DNA of 64,000 nucleotides from Nocardiopsis terrae (GCF_014651695.1 NZ_BMXJ01000003.1:585046-649045), one strand, 5' to 3'. Positions 16,275-24,910 are shown, numbered from the stretch's first letter. Translations and numbers: made by a program. Notes: generated from the letters alone by a model not told the origin.

Positions 16275-18098
16275 TCAGCAGGAGGCGACCGGGCGCCACG
16301 GGCCCCACTCGTTCGACTCCGCGGGCGAACTCTCGGTGTTCCACCACACGGCCTCGTACTCCTCGCCCTCGTGCACGACGCGCGCCCCCTCCGGGTACAC
16401 CTCGCCCTCCGACCATCCGCCGGACGTGCAGGGGGCGGGCTCTTCCTCCTCGGACGGCGCCTCCTCGGGGTCGGTCTGTGTCGGCGGATCGGCGGCGGCC
16501 TGCCCCTCGTCGCTCCCGTCCTCGGCGCGTGGCTCCTCCTCCGACGCGGGCTCCTCGTCGTCCTCCTCGTCCTCGCCGGAGCCCGGGGAGACTCCGAGCA
16601 CGACGGTCGCCCCGTCCTCGACCACGGCCCCGGACCCGGGGGTGTGCCGTTCGACCTCGCCCTCGGGGCGTTCGGAGCCGGCGGCCTCCTCGACCCGGGA
16701 CTCCAGGCCCAGCTCGGCCAAGGCGTCCACGGCCTCCTGTTCGGTGCTGCCGACCAGGTCGGGTACGGTCACCCCCTCCACGACGGTGAGCACCACCGCG
16801 GAGTCGTAGGGCACGCTCTCCCCGTGTTCCGGATCACTCCCGGTGACGGTTCCGGCGGGCAGGCCCTCGGAGGGCTCCTGGACGAGCTCGACGTCGGTGA
16901 ACCCCTCCGCCACCAGGGCCAGGCGCGCCTCCTCCTCCAGGGAACCGACCACCTCGGGCATGGTGACGGTCAGGGGGCCCGCGGCCACGGACAGCAGTAC
17001 GTCCGCGCCCTCCGCCAGTTCGCTGCCGCTCTCGGGGGTGGAGGAGGCGACCAGCCCGGCCTCGACGTCGTCGCTGCGCACGTCCTGGTAGGAGACCTCC
17101 GGAGAGACCGGCAGCCGCGCCAGTTCCTCGGCGGCCTCGGAGGGGGAGAGCCCGACCAGGTCGGGCATGAACGCCTCGCCCGGGCCCGTGCCCCGGCCCG
17201 GTCCCTGTTGCGTCGCGGCCCACAGCGCCGCTCCCCCGGCCAGCACGACCACGAGTGCCAGGGCGGCCCACAGCACCGCGCGGCGGCGGGGCGGCGCGGC
17301 CTGGAACCGTTCCTCCTCAGCGGGTTCCTCCCGCGCCACGTGTTTGCCCGAGGCGGGGGGCAGGGAGTCGGCGGTGCGGCGCAGCAGGGCGCGGTACTCG
17401 AAGGCGTCGGCGGGGCGGCGCCGCGGGTCGGGGTCGGTCCCCCTGGCCACCAGGGCGCTGATCGCCCTTCCCACCGCGTCGTGTCCGGCGGGCGGATCGC
17501 CCTCGTCCCGGTGGCCTCCCGCGACCATGGCCTCCAACAGCCCGGCGACGGCGGCGACGTCGTCCTGCGGGCCGAGGACGGTCCCGTCCGCCGCGGGGGG
17601 CGGCGGGGACGCCAGGAGCAGGAGGCTGACACCGCCGTCGTCCGCCAGCGAGACGCTGTGCGGGCCGATGTGCCCGTGTACCAGGTCCCGCTCGTGCAGG
17701 TCCTGGAGCGCTCCCAGGAGGACGTCCGCGATGTCGAGCGCCTCCCGTCGGGAGACCCTTTCCTGGAAGCGCTCGCCGGTCAGGTCGCCCACCCAGGCGC
17801 CGTGGTGGGGTTCGGTGACCGTGTACGCCGCTCCCCCGCGCATCCCGCCGGACAGCACGGGGGTCAGGGTGGGGTGTTCGAGTTCCTCGAAGGCGCGCAG
17901 ACGCTCGCGGAAGGCCCTGGTCAGGGCCGCCCCGTCGGGGCCCGAGACGTCGAACAGCTCCACGCGGACCGGGCTCCGGGTCTCGGTGTCGTCCGCTTCG
18001 AGCAGGGTGGTGCGGGTGGAGATCCGACGCTCGCCGCGCACACGGAAACGTCGCCCGAGCGTCTCGTTTGCGGGGGAATCGGGGGGAAGGGTGGCCAT
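16275..18098 (-). CDS. Membrane pseudokinase with three PASTA repeats and a C-terminal chitin-binding-like module
   Basis: 607 aa. Residues about 15-245 resemble a Ser/Thr kinase domain (ITRT..LE, DIADVLLGALQDLHERDLVHG) but the catalytic elements are gone: no VAxK lysine, HGHIGPHSV (141-149) in place of HRDLKPxN, and no DFG. One membrane helix follows (about 274-296). Three extracellular PASTA repeats come next (about 309-374, 377-442, 443-506), then a very acidic linker (507-555). Last is a Cys-bounded module (557-607) with the aromatic pattern W..GEVYPEGARVVHEGEEYEAVWW, W..V..C, typical of CBM5/12 (ChtBD3) carbohydrate-binding domains. PASTA domains bind peptidoglycan or muropeptides, so this is probably a catalytically dead cell-wall sensor or scaffold. 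Architecture is clear; ligand is inferred. Confidence 0.85.
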   Translation of the reverse strand: MATLPPDSPANETLGRRFRVRGERRISTRTTLLEADDTETRSPVRVELFDVSGPDGAALTRAFRERLRAFEELEHPTLTPVLSGGMRGGAAYTVTEPHHGAWVGDLTGERFQERVSRREALDIADVLLGALQDLHERDLVHGHIGPHSVSLADDGGVSLLLLASPPPPAADGTVLGPQDDVAAVAGLLEAMVAGGHRDEGDPPAGHDAVGRAISALVARGTDPDPRRRPADAFEYRALLRRTADSLPPASGKHVAREEPAEEERFQAAPPRRRAVLWAALALVVVLAGGAALWAATQQGPGRGTGPGEAFMPDLVGLSPSEAAEELARLPVSPEVSYQDVRSDDVEAGLVASSTPESGSELAEGADVLLSVAAGPLTVTMPEVVGSLEEEARLALVAEGFTDVELVQEPSEGLPAGTVTGSDPEHGESVPYDSAVVLTVVEGVTVPDLVGSTEQEAVDALAELGLESRVEEAAGSERPEGEVERHTPGSGAVVEDGATVVLGVSPGSGEDEEDDEEPASEEEPRAEDGSDEGQAAADPPTQTDPEEAPSEEEEPAPCTSGGWSEGEVYPEGARVVHEGEEYEAVWWNTESSPAESNEWGPWRPVASC

Positions 18099-18442
18099 GG
18101 GAGGATTTTAGTTACTCTGCGGAGTCCTGGAGCGCCCGAGTACCGCTGACGCCGCGGAATCTGAGGTGTTCGGACGGGGTACCAGGAGGGATGCGCGCGG
18201 CACCCGTTTTTCGGTGGTGTCACCGACCCCCGCCGAGCGGGCGGCAGCGTTACCGGCTCGTCCGCTCCCCCACCCCGCTCCGCCGAAGCAGCGGTCGAGC
18301 CATGTCAGCCCCGGCCAGTACGGGGGTGCGCCGTTGGCCTGAGACCCGCTGCCCGGCCAGAAGGCAGCCGCCCCCGATGGGCAGGCTCGGGGGGTGGTCC
18401 GCACCGGCAGGCGGCCGTACCGAACCCGACAGGGGGAGACTG
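18099..18442. other. Gap without a supported gene
   Basis: This interval carries the promoter side of the PASTA pseudokinase gene. Its last 40 bp match, imperfectly, the sequence upstream of the intact glutaminase gene at 34092, so the duplicated segment that created the glutaminase fragment began here. Confidence 0.5.
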
Positions 18443-18793
18443 ATGCACGCACCAACCCTCAACTATCTCGACGAGATCATCGCCCAGACGGGCCATGTCG
18501 ACTCCGGATCCCTGCCCGAGGGCATACCGGACCTCGCCGCCGCCGACCCCGGCCGTGCGGCGGTCGCCCTGTGCACGGTCAACGGAACCGTGTACGCCAG
18601 CGGCGACACCGAGGACCGGTCCGGCATCCAGTCGATGTCCGAACCCTTCGCCTACGCGCTCGCGATCGAGGACCGGGGACTCGACGCGGTGCTGGAGCGG
18701 ATCGGGGTCGAGCCCAGCGGCGAGGCTTTCGACCAATACAGTCAGCTTTACCTCGTAGATTCTCTGCCGGTCGCCAGGGGGCGGCCGAGGTCC

Positions 18794-18819
18794 CCGCCCC
18801 GCATTCCGGAACGGGGCGG
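18794..18819. repeat. Hairpin adjoining repeat R1
   Basis: CCGCCCCG (18794-18801) and CGGGGCGG (18812-18819) form a perfect 8-bp stem with a 10-base loop and are followed by TTCAC. The right arm is inside repeat R1. Such hairpins mark ends of some insertion sequences, but no transposase is attached. Confidence 0.4.
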
Positions 18820-18852
18820 TTCACGCACCTCCCACGGACTCCTGCCGACGGC
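18808..18852 (+). repeat. 45-bp repeat, copy R1
   Basis: Aligns without gaps to 22763-22807 with 40 of 45 bases identical (core GGGGCGGTTCAC and CCTCCCACGG). This copy lies inside the sequence that replaced the missing part of the truncated glutaminase gene. Confidence 0.75.
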
Positions 18853-19085
18853 GAGTGGGTGTGGTCACGGAACCGAGTCCATGAGCCCTCGATCACCGGG
18901 GACCTGCGAATCACGTCGAACCCGGGCAGGGATCCGCGTCGCTTGCTGTCAGTGACAGTGCCACGGCCAGGCCCTTGCCGGATGCCCTGCGCCGCCTGCT
19001 CGCCCTGACCCGAAACTGAGCCGCGAGTCTTGGTCCTCCCACCCACCTCCCTGTCCGGGGCGGGCTCCGCCCCGGACAGGACCGC
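18853..19085. other. Interval with a possible gene-end remnant
   Basis: No complete gene. A plus-strand frame after a stop near 18880 reads like a protein C-terminus (LPDALRRLLALTRN, stop at about 19020) but has no start. I cannot assign it. Confidence 0.3.
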
Positions 19086-19862
19086 TCAGATTCCGGGCGG
19101 CCCGCACACCCCCTGGGGTGTGCGGTCACGTGTGCGTGCGGCGAATGCCCCCAGGGCGACCACTCCGAACACCGCCGTCCACCCCAGGCTGAGGAGCACC
19201 GACGTGAGCGGGACGGTATCGGTGAACGCCCCTGCCGTACAGACCTGCATCGCTCCGTACCCGGGTAGGAGGAGAACGGCGTCGGCGTCCGCGGTCGGGT
19301 TGATGATCGGGTTCTGCAGGGCGTTGTCGACCACCGTCGCCACGATGATCACGAACGTGCCCTCCAGCTCCTCCGGTAGGAACAGGGCCAGGAAGAGCCC
19401 GATGGCACCGTAGGCCGCCCCGCCCAGGAAGAGGCCCGCCCACAGCGCCAGTGGCTGCTCCGCGGCCCAGTGCAGGGAGGTCCAGGCGGTGGTGTAACCG
19501 CTGACCGTTGCCGAAGCCACCACCAGCATGGTGAGCTTGGCCAGGATGAGCGCCGTACGGGGGTAGCCCACCCGGGCCAGGCGCCGGTCGAAGTCGGCCG
19601 AGCGGTGCGCCGCGGTGAACATGGCGAACCCCACCAGCAAGGACACCAGATTGAGTACACAGCCCAGGGTCGTGACCTGGTGCCCCAGCGCCTGGATCCG
19701 CGTGTCCGTGGACCGGTGCACGAACTCGACGGGTTCCCCGGTCACCACCGAGTCGATCAACCAGATCAACAGGGGTACGAGGCAGACCAGCACCACCACC
19801 GCGAGACGGTTACGGGCCAGCTCCAGCAGCGAGTACCGGGTCGCCACCAGATAGGCGTTCAC
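19086..19862 (-). CDS. ABC-2-type transporter permease
   Basis: 258 aa with six hydrophobic segments (for example NRLAVVVLVCLVPLLIWLI, GCVLNLVSLLVGFAMF, YGAIGLFLALFLP, VLLSLGWTAVFGVVALGAFAA), as in ABC-2 half-size permeases. Its ATG (19862) overlaps the stop of the ATPase gene by 4 bases, so the two are translationally coupled and almost certainly form one transporter. The operon starts with a prenyl-synthase fusion, suggesting that an isoprenoid product or an isoprenoid-linked molecule is moved. Confidence 0.85.
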   Translation of the reverse strand: MNAYLVATRYSLLELARNRLAVVVLVCLVPLLIWLIDSVVTGEPVEFVHRSTDTRIQALGHQVTTLGCVLNLVSLLVGFAMFTAAHRSADFDRRLARVGYPRTALILAKLTMLVVASATVSGYTTAWTSLHWAAEQPLALWAGLFLGGAAYGAIGLFLALFLPEELEGTFVIIVATVVDNALQNPIINPTADADAVLLLPGYGAMQVCTAGAFTDTVPLTSVLLSLGWTAVFGVVALGAFAARTRDRTPQGVCGPPGI

Positions 19863-20470
19863 CGGCCGCTCCCGAGGTCGCTCTGCTCGAACGTGCCCGC
19901 ACGCAACTGGTACAGGGTGTCCAGACGGTCGACGTCGTGGGCCAGATGGGAGATGACCACGATGGCGCGTCCTTGGGCCTGCAGTTCCGCGGAAATCTCC
20001 CAGAACCGCAGGTAGGTCTCCCAGTCGAAGCCCTGGTAGGGCTCATCCAGCAAGAGGACGGCCGGGTCGTGCATGAGGGACAGGACCAGGTTCAGCTTCT
20101 GCCGTGTTCCGCCGCTCAGGTGCCGGACCCGGGTGGCACCGTACTGCTCGAACCCGAGTCGGTCGATGAGGGCGCGAGCCCGGTCCAGGCGGCGCAACCG
20201 GTAGGCGACGGCGAAGTAGCGCAGATGCTGGTCCACGGTCAGTTCCGGGTTGGTCACCGGATGCTGGGGACAGTAGCCGATCCGGCCCTCGACCTGCACC
20301 CGGCCGGAATCGGGCGCGAGTTCACCGGACAGGATCCGCAGCAGGGTGGTCTTGCCCGCTCCGTTCTCGCCGACGATCCCCACCAGCTCCCCGGGCGCGG
20401 CCCGCAGGCTCACCCCGCGCAGGACACGCCTCGGCCCGAAGGCCTTGTGCACGTCCGCCACACGCAGCAT
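19859..20470 (-). CDS. ABC transporter ATP-binding protein
   Basis: 203 aa from ATG 20470. Walker A GENGAGKTT, signature LSGGTRQKLNL, Walker B AVLLLDEPYQGFD and the H-loop VVISHLAHD are all present, so it should hydrolyse ATP. It is short for an ABC ATPase, as is usual for the CcmA/ABC-2 class. Its start overlaps the stop codon of the upstream prenyl-synthase fusion (TGATG), and its stop overlaps the start of the permease gene: a three-gene, fully coupled operon. Confidence 0.9.
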   Translation of the reverse strand: MLRVADVHKAFGPRRVLRGVSLRAAPGELVGIVGENGAGKTTLLRILSGELAPDSGRVQVEGRIGYCPQHPVTNPELTVDQHLRYFAVAYRLRRLDRARALIDRLGFEQYGATRVRHLSGGTRQKLNLVLSLMHDPAVLLLDEPYQGFDWETYLRFWEISAELQAQGRAIVVISHLAHDVDRLDTLYQLRAGTFEQSDLGSGR

Positions 20471-22164
20471 CAGACGCTCTCCTCGCTCAGGGTGCCGCCG
20501 AAGCTCCTGCGCCGTCCCGCGTAGGCGTTGACGGCGCGTACCAGGTGGGAGCGGTCGAAGTCGGGCCAGAGAGCGTCCTCGAAGAAGATCTCGGCGTAGG
20601 CGGTGTGCCAGGGCAGGAAGTTGCTGGTGCGCTGCTCGCCGGCGGTTCTGATCAGGAGGTCCACGTCGGGCAGCTCGGGATCGTAGAGGTACTCGGCGAG
20701 GTCGGACTCCGTCATGCGCGTCGGGTCCAGCCGCCCCGAGAGCGCCTCGGCCGCCGTGCGTTTGAGCGCGTCCACCATCTCCTGGCGGCCTCCGTAGTCC
20801 AGGCAGAACGTGAACGTGACCCCGCTGTTGCCCGACGTCAGCTCCTCGGCCCACTCCAGCCGTTCGCGGAGTACCGCCTCGACCCTGCTGCGGCGGCCGC
20901 ACCAGCGCATCCGAACGCCCCGGGCGTGCAGGCGCCCGGCCAGCCCCGGAACGCCCCGCGTCATCATCCTGAACATAGAGGACACCTCTTCGGGAGGACG
21001 CGACCAGTTTTCCGTGGAGAAGGCGAAGGTGGTCACGTACTTGATGCCCAACTCCCCGGCGGCGTCCACCAGACGGTACATCGCCTCCTCTCCCGCCGAG
21101 TGCCCTTCCACGGCGACCAGACCGAGCGCCCGGGCCCACCGCCGGTTACCGTCCATGATCACGGCCACGTGCTCGGGGACCGCGGCGGGAGGGCCCCCGG
21201 GGCCCGGGGTCGGGACGGGGAACCGCCGTTGCCGCAGCCCGGGCACGAGTGGCAGGACTCCGACAGGTGTCTCTCGGGTTTGCGACAACCGGGCGGGAAC
21301 GGCTGTTCGCGGTGGAGCGCCCGGCCGGTCCGCTGGAAGGTACGCGCACTCGTCCAGGCCCGTTCGCAGCCCGGCCACCATGGATGCGAGGAAGGGACGG
21401 CTGGAAGGGTGTACGGCATCGACCACCTCCTGCCCCTGGTGCAGCAGTCCGCGTGCCCGCTGCACCTGTAGTGCGATCAGTTCCCGATAGGCGTTCGTGC
21501 CGCGCGCACCGATCAGGCCGTCCGCGTCCAGGCCGAACCGCTCCAGGTCCTGGCGGGGCAGGTAGCAGCGGCCCTGTTCGAGGTCTTCGGGCAGGTCGTG
21601 GAGGATGTCGATGTACTGGAGGGCTTCGCCCAACAGCGACATGAGTTCCGGGGCGTCCTCCCGGACCGGCTCCAGCACGGTGCCGAGCAACTCCCCGACG
21701 GTGCCGCTCGTACCGCGCATGTAGCCGCGTAGGTCGGCGAAACCGGGAAAGTCGGGCGGCCGACGACTGTCCTGCTCGAGTGTGGTGAGAAGCTCCTCCA
21801 GCACCGGTACGGGCATGTCCCACGCCCGCACCGTGTGGACCATGGCGCGCTGGACCGGCAGCAGGCGGACGGGTGCACCGGGTTCGTCGGCCAGCGCGGC
21901 CAGGGTGTCGGTGCGGAACCGGGCCAGGGCCGGCCCGCGCTCGGAGACCTCCCCTTCGTCGGCCAACCGATCGGCCCATAGCGCGAAGGCGACCAGTGCG
22001 TGCGCGTAGGGGCGCTTGTGGGCGGGCAGCAAATCGACGATCTGCGGAGAGAGGTGGTCCGCACCCGTGTGGATCCTGCGACAGACCTCGAAGGCGCGCG
22101 CCAGACCAGTGTCGGCACCCCGCTCCGCGACCAGCAGGGAATCCGTCCTCATGTGCCCGCTCAT
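20470..22164 (-). CDS. Fusion of squalene/phytoene-synthase-like and cis-prenyltransferase (UppS-like) domains
   Basis: 564 aa from ATG 22164 (AGGA seven bases upstream; in-frame ATG 22152 is an alternative). Residues about 20-280 form a trans-isoprenyl head-to-head synthase domain with both acidic motifs: ADRLADE (D65, D69) and DILHDLPEDLEQGRCYLP (186-203). A Pro/Arg-rich linker (about 280-330) leads to a complete cis-prenyltransferase domain: VAVIMDGNRRWARALGL (334-350), GHSAGEEAMYRLV, FAFSTENWSRP, and IRTAGEQRTSNFLPWH (505-520). Cis-prenyltransferases elongate allylic diphosphates; squalene/phytoene synthases join two prenyl diphosphates. The single polypeptide could make a Z-chain product and condense it. 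It is first in an operon with an ABC transporter. Domain calls are firm, the product is not known. Confidence 0.9.
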   Translation of the reverse strand: MSGHMRTDSLLVAERGADTGLARAFEVCRRIHTGADHLSPQIVDLLPAHKRPYAHALVAFALWADRLADEGEVSERGPALARFRTDTLAALADEPGAPVRLLPVQRAMVHTVRAWDMPVPVLEELLTTLEQDSRRPPDFPGFADLRGYMRGTSGTVGELLGTVLEPVREDAPELMSLLGEALQYIDILHDLPEDLEQGRCYLPRQDLERFGLDADGLIGARGTNAYRELIALQVQRARGLLHQGQEVVDAVHPSSRPFLASMVAGLRTGLDECAYLPADRPGAPPRTAVPARLSQTRETPVGVLPLVPGLRQRRFPVPTPGPGGPPAAVPEHVAVIMDGNRRWARALGLVAVEGHSAGEEAMYRLVDAAGELGIKYVTTFAFSTENWSRPPEEVSSMFRMMTRGVPGLAGRLHARGVRMRWCGRRSRVEAVLRERLEWAEELTSGNSGVTFTFCLDYGGRQEMVDALKRTAAEALSGRLDPTRMTESDLAEYLYDPELPDVDLLIRTAGEQRTSNFLPWHTAYAEIFFEDALWPDFDRSHLVRAVNAYAGRRRSFGGTLSEESV

Positions 22165-22762
22165 CGCTGGTCCTGCACGGTGGCCGCGGGAGTGCGCCCT
22201 CGCACCCGTGAACCGTTTCCCGTGGGGGGACACGCCTGTGCCCACACCTTGACCAGAACTGAGGGGATCTGAATAATCACGCTGGGTAGCTTAATGGTTT
22301 CCGGGCCTGCTTTGAACTGCGGACGGTGGCCCGCAGGGCCGCTCGCCCACCGCTGCTCCGGCCGCGAACACGCTCGGGACGGCTATCGATGACCACCGAC
22401 CCGGGCTGGGAACGACGCCCCCTCCGGTCACGGGGTTCAGGGCGGATTCAACCAGCCCTGGACCTTCACCCGCTGGGCCGAGGAGTCCGGAATGGCACCC
22501 TCTACGGGGTCGCCCGGAAGGTGTTCGACTGAGCCTGTACAACGCATGCTCAGTTTGAGGAACGGTTCGGCGAAACCACCTCGTCCGAGGAACTCCGCCG
22601 GCATCCGACGCCCGGCCTCTTCGGTTTCCCACTCGCGTGGACGGGGGTCAGCAGGCCTCAGCGCGCTCCGGTGCGGGAGTGTCGAGGTCCGCGGGCGTTG
22701 GGATGCTCTTGATCCGCTCACGCGCCTGGTCGGCGAAAAGCCGGACTTTGGGTGACAGCCCA
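22165..22762. other. Gap: promoter side of the prenyl-synthase operon plus unassigned sequence
   Basis: No gene that I can support. Bases 22245-22300 are AT-richer and should hold the promoter of the minus-strand operon. A minus-strand open stretch at about 22648-22760 (DQARERIKSIPTPADLDTP) looks coding-like but has no start of its own: reading upstream it runs into repeat R2. Confidence 0.4.
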
Positions 22763-22807
22763 GGGACGGGGCGGTTCACCAACCTCCCACGGGCTCCTGG
22801 CGACGGC
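22763..22807 (+). repeat. 45-bp repeat, copy R2
   Basis: Forty of 45 bases match copy R1 at 18808-18852. R2 overlaps the last codons of the AlkD-like gene on the minus strand, so that protein's final residues (RRQEPVGGW) are encoded by the repeat. This suggests the gene's original 3' end was replaced or capped by it. Confidence 0.75.
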
Positions 22808-23459
22808 TCACCATCTCGTTGATCCAGACGGGGGCGAACGGGGACGTGCAGCCGGGCGGGGTCGGGTAGTCCTTGAGCACCTCCAGGCGCTCCCCGATGC
22901 CGACGGCCCGGGCGCGGTGTTCGGCGTGCTCGATGCCGATCTGCGCCAGGCAGGTGTTCATCGCCCACTGCAGGCGCTCCGGAGCGTCCCGCATCCGCTC
23001 CTCGATGGTCTCGAGCAGTCCCGGAAGGTCCAGGACCTCGGGCCGCTTGGTCACCAGGTCGGCGGTGAGCGCCCACCCGGCGCTCGCCACCACCGGGTCC
23101 GGGTCGGCGAACCAGGCCAGGCGCAGCTCCTCGGCGTGCGGGCCCTTCTTCACCACGTAGTTGACCAGCCAGTCGTGCACCTTGGGGGCGCGGGCCTGCC
23201 GCAGCATGGTGTCCAGCTCGTCCCGACCGAACGCCTTGGGCCGGCTGATCAGGATCGCCAGCAGTTGCGTGGCGCTGTCCCCGGTGGCCCAGAGTTTCAA
23301 GGCCAGGTCCTGCTGCTTCTTGAGCCGCTTGGCCACGGCTCGCAGCTTGGTGAGATTGACGCCGTGGTCGTCACCGTGCTTCTCGTTGACCGCACGGATG
23401 TTCGGGTCCTTGAGCTCAGCCAGCTCAGCCATCACTTCATCGACCGTCGTATCAGCCAC
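22776..23459 (-). CDS. AlkD-like DNA alkylation repair (HEAT-repeat) protein
   Basis: 227 aa from GTG 23459, preceded by GGAGGGG; an upstream TTG at 23492 is open but less supported. The protein is a series of helical pairs (ELRLAWFADPDPVVASAGWA, GLLETIEERMRDAPERLQWA) ending GIGERLEVLKDYPTPPGCTS and FAPVWINEMV, typical of the DNA-alkylation-repair family related to the AlkD glycosylase. These proteins recognise alkylated bases without base flipping or act as DNA-binding scaffolds. The last residues lie in repeat R2. Cytosolic; activity inferred from family. Confidence 0.8.
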   Translation of the reverse strand: MADTTVDEVMAELAELKDPNIRAVNEKHGDDHGVNLTKLRAVAKRLKKQQDLALKLWATGDSATQLLAILISRPKAFGRDELDTMLRQARAPKVHDWLVNYVVKKGPHAEELRLAWFADPDPVVASAGWALTADLVTKRPEVLDLPGLLETIEERMRDAPERLQWAMNTCLAQIGIEHAEHRARAVGIGERLEVLKDYPTPPGCTSPFAPVWINEMVSRRQEPVGGW

Positions 23460-23570
23460 CTCGGCCGCCCCTCCCCTGCTCGTGCCACCCAACCTACGCC
23501 GGGACTCGGACGTTTTCGCAGGACCGCTCCCGGGGCGCAGGCACTCCCCCCTTCGATGGGGGCGAACCCT

Positions 23571-24908
23571 TCAGGGCGTGACGCAGACCATCGAGGGTGG
23601 TCCGGCCCCCGCCGAGATACCCGAGCCCTGACCGGGTCCCCGCTTGACGCGCGGGGCCCTGACGGGGCCGGGAGTAGACCCACCAGAGAGGGAGGCGCTC
23701 ATCCGTGCCAGCAGCTCCGGATCCAGGCCCTCCTCCGGGGCGGGAGAGGGCTTCGCGGGCCGGGGGCCGTTCTCGGGCGATGGGGCGGGCACGGGCTCGT
23801 GCATGAGCTCTCCGGGCACCGACCGGCACCGCCTTCCGCAGATCACGCAGGTGCCACCGGGGACATTGCGCGTACTCCCGTGCTCGGGGCAGGTGCGGTT
23901 GGCCCGGCCCTGGGAATCCACCAGGAACCGCTCAGGCTGGGCGAACGGGTCGCCTTCACCCGGCACCGGCCATGACGGCGCGGGCAAGCCCGAGTGGATG
24001 CCTCGGCCCAGCAAGCCGTCCAGGTATTGACGCGCGGAGCGCATGTTGCGCATCCGCCACATCAGCGCCGGGAACGGACGTCGTAGTGCTTCCAGTCCCG
24101 AGATCAGCCCCCGCGCATCGTCCACGCTCAGGCCTTGGCAGAGGAGCTTTTCCACAGCCGCCCCCAGCCGAACCCGATCCGCGACCGGGTCGGACAGGAA
24201 TGTGTCGGGGATTCGATCAATGAGACCGAACGGCCCGTTCCTGGGCTTTGTCCGGGTTTGCTCTCCTGTGCTTTCGCTGCCACGGACGGAACCGTCGGCC
24301 CCCTCATCAGAACAGTCCCCAGGGAAACAGTCTGTGGGGCGATCTGAGCTGTGGGCGGGTTCAATCTGAACCGGGGTGCCACGGCGCTTCAACGACGGCC
24401 GATTACAGGAATCGAGAGGCTCCTCCCCCAGCTGCGCACGGCAGGCGTTGATTTCTTCGAGCACCACCTCGGGATAGTCCTCAGCCGGGATGAGGAGCTC
24501 CAGCACACACGGCAGTTGATAGGAGGATCGCCCGCGCTCGATGTCCCTGGCGAAGAACTCGATGGTCTCCGAACGGGTCAGCTTGCGGACCACACCGGCC
24601 TCGACCAGGTCGTCGATGGCGCGCTTGAGGCTGCTGACACTGAGGGTCCCACCGGAGCGTTCGGCCAGGTTCTCCAGGAGGAAGTAACACCATCGGCCGT
24701 CGGCGTCGACCACATCGGCGATGGCCAGCAGGGCCGAGAGCGAGCGCAGCGTGGGCAGCACGCCCCGGCGGTAGACCTGCTGCACCCAGATCGCGAGGAT
24801 GAACCCGATGCCCTTGAACGCGCCTCTGGGGCGTTTGCGGGGCGGAGAGAACCCCGACGGATTCGGAGTTTCGGATGTGCTGCGGGGGCGCGTGAGGGTA
24901 GACTCCAC
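23571..24908 (-). CDS. Winged-helix protein with C-terminal zinc-ribbon-like motif (replication-initiator-like)
   Basis: 445 aa from GTG 24908, with AGGAAGG nine bases upstream. Residues about 25-110 read as a winged helix (LRSLSALLAIADVVDADGRW, LAERSGGTLSVSSLKRAIDD, LVEAGVVRKL), the layout of DnaD/RepA-type N-termini. A Ser/Asp-rich disordered region follows, then a helical segment, and a CPEHG...CVICGRRC pair of cysteine motifs that may bind zinc, and a Pro-rich tail. Proteins of this shape occur on actinobacterial plasmids and integrative elements, where they are replication or regulatory proteins. The adjacent antisense RNA candidate and inverted repeats fit that idea, but no name can be given with confidence. 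Confidence 0.7.
   Translation of the reverse strand: MESTLTRPRSTSETPNPSGFSPPRKRPRGAFKGIGFILAIWVQQVYRRGVLPTLRSLSALLAIADVVDADGRWCYFLLENLAERSGGTLSVSSLKRAIDDLVEAGVVRKLTRSETIEFFARDIERGRSSYQLPCVLELLIPAEDYPEVVLEEINACRAQLGEEPLDSCNRPSLKRRGTPVQIEPAHSSDRPTDCFPGDCSDEGADGSVRGSESTGEQTRTKPRNGPFGLIDRIPDTFLSDPVADRVRLGAAVEKLLCQGLSVDDARGLISGLEALRRPFPALMWRMRNMRSARQYLDGLLGRGIHSGLPAPSWPVPGEGDPFAQPERFLVDSQGRANRTCPEHGSTRNVPGGTCVICGRRCRSVPGELMHEPVPAPSPENGPRPAKPSPAPEEGLDPELLARMSASLSGGSTPGPVRAPRVKRGPGQGSGISAGAGPPSMVCVTP
24899..24904 (+). promoter_or_regulatory. Candidate -10 element for the antisense RNA
   Basis: TAGACT fits the actinobacterial -10 consensus; 17 bases upstream is TGTGCT, a poor -35. It would start transcription near 24911 on the plus strand, within the start region of the winged-helix gene. 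Confidence 0.35.
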
Positions 24909-24910
24909 GA

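Larger units (their letters stand above)
18443..18955 (+). pseudogene. Truncated glutaminase (glsA-like fragment)
   Basis: The first about 98 codons closely match the intact glutaminase at 34092 (shared ALCTVNGTVYASGD, PFAYALAIEDRGL, ERIGVEPSGEAF). The catalytic Ser-x-x-Lys has become SMSE: the lysine needed for activity is a glutamate. Similarity stops near 18740 at GEAFDQ, and the frame then runs into unrelated sequence containing repeat R1 before a stop at 18955. About three quarters of the enzyme, including the rest of the beta-lactamase-like fold, is missing. It must be inactive. Confidence 0.85.

Noticed and set aside
16275-18098. Active Ser/Thr kinase (PknB-like)
   Set aside because: HRD, DFG and the ATP-binding lysine are all missing.
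18838-19020. Gene-like C-terminus after repeat R1
   Set aside because: No start codon or ribosome site; only 40 residues; cannot be assigned.
22437-22760. Possible small genes in the gap before the AlkD-like gene
   Set aside because: No start with a ribosome site; coding-like C-terminus at 22648-22760 has no beginning and runs into repeat R2.
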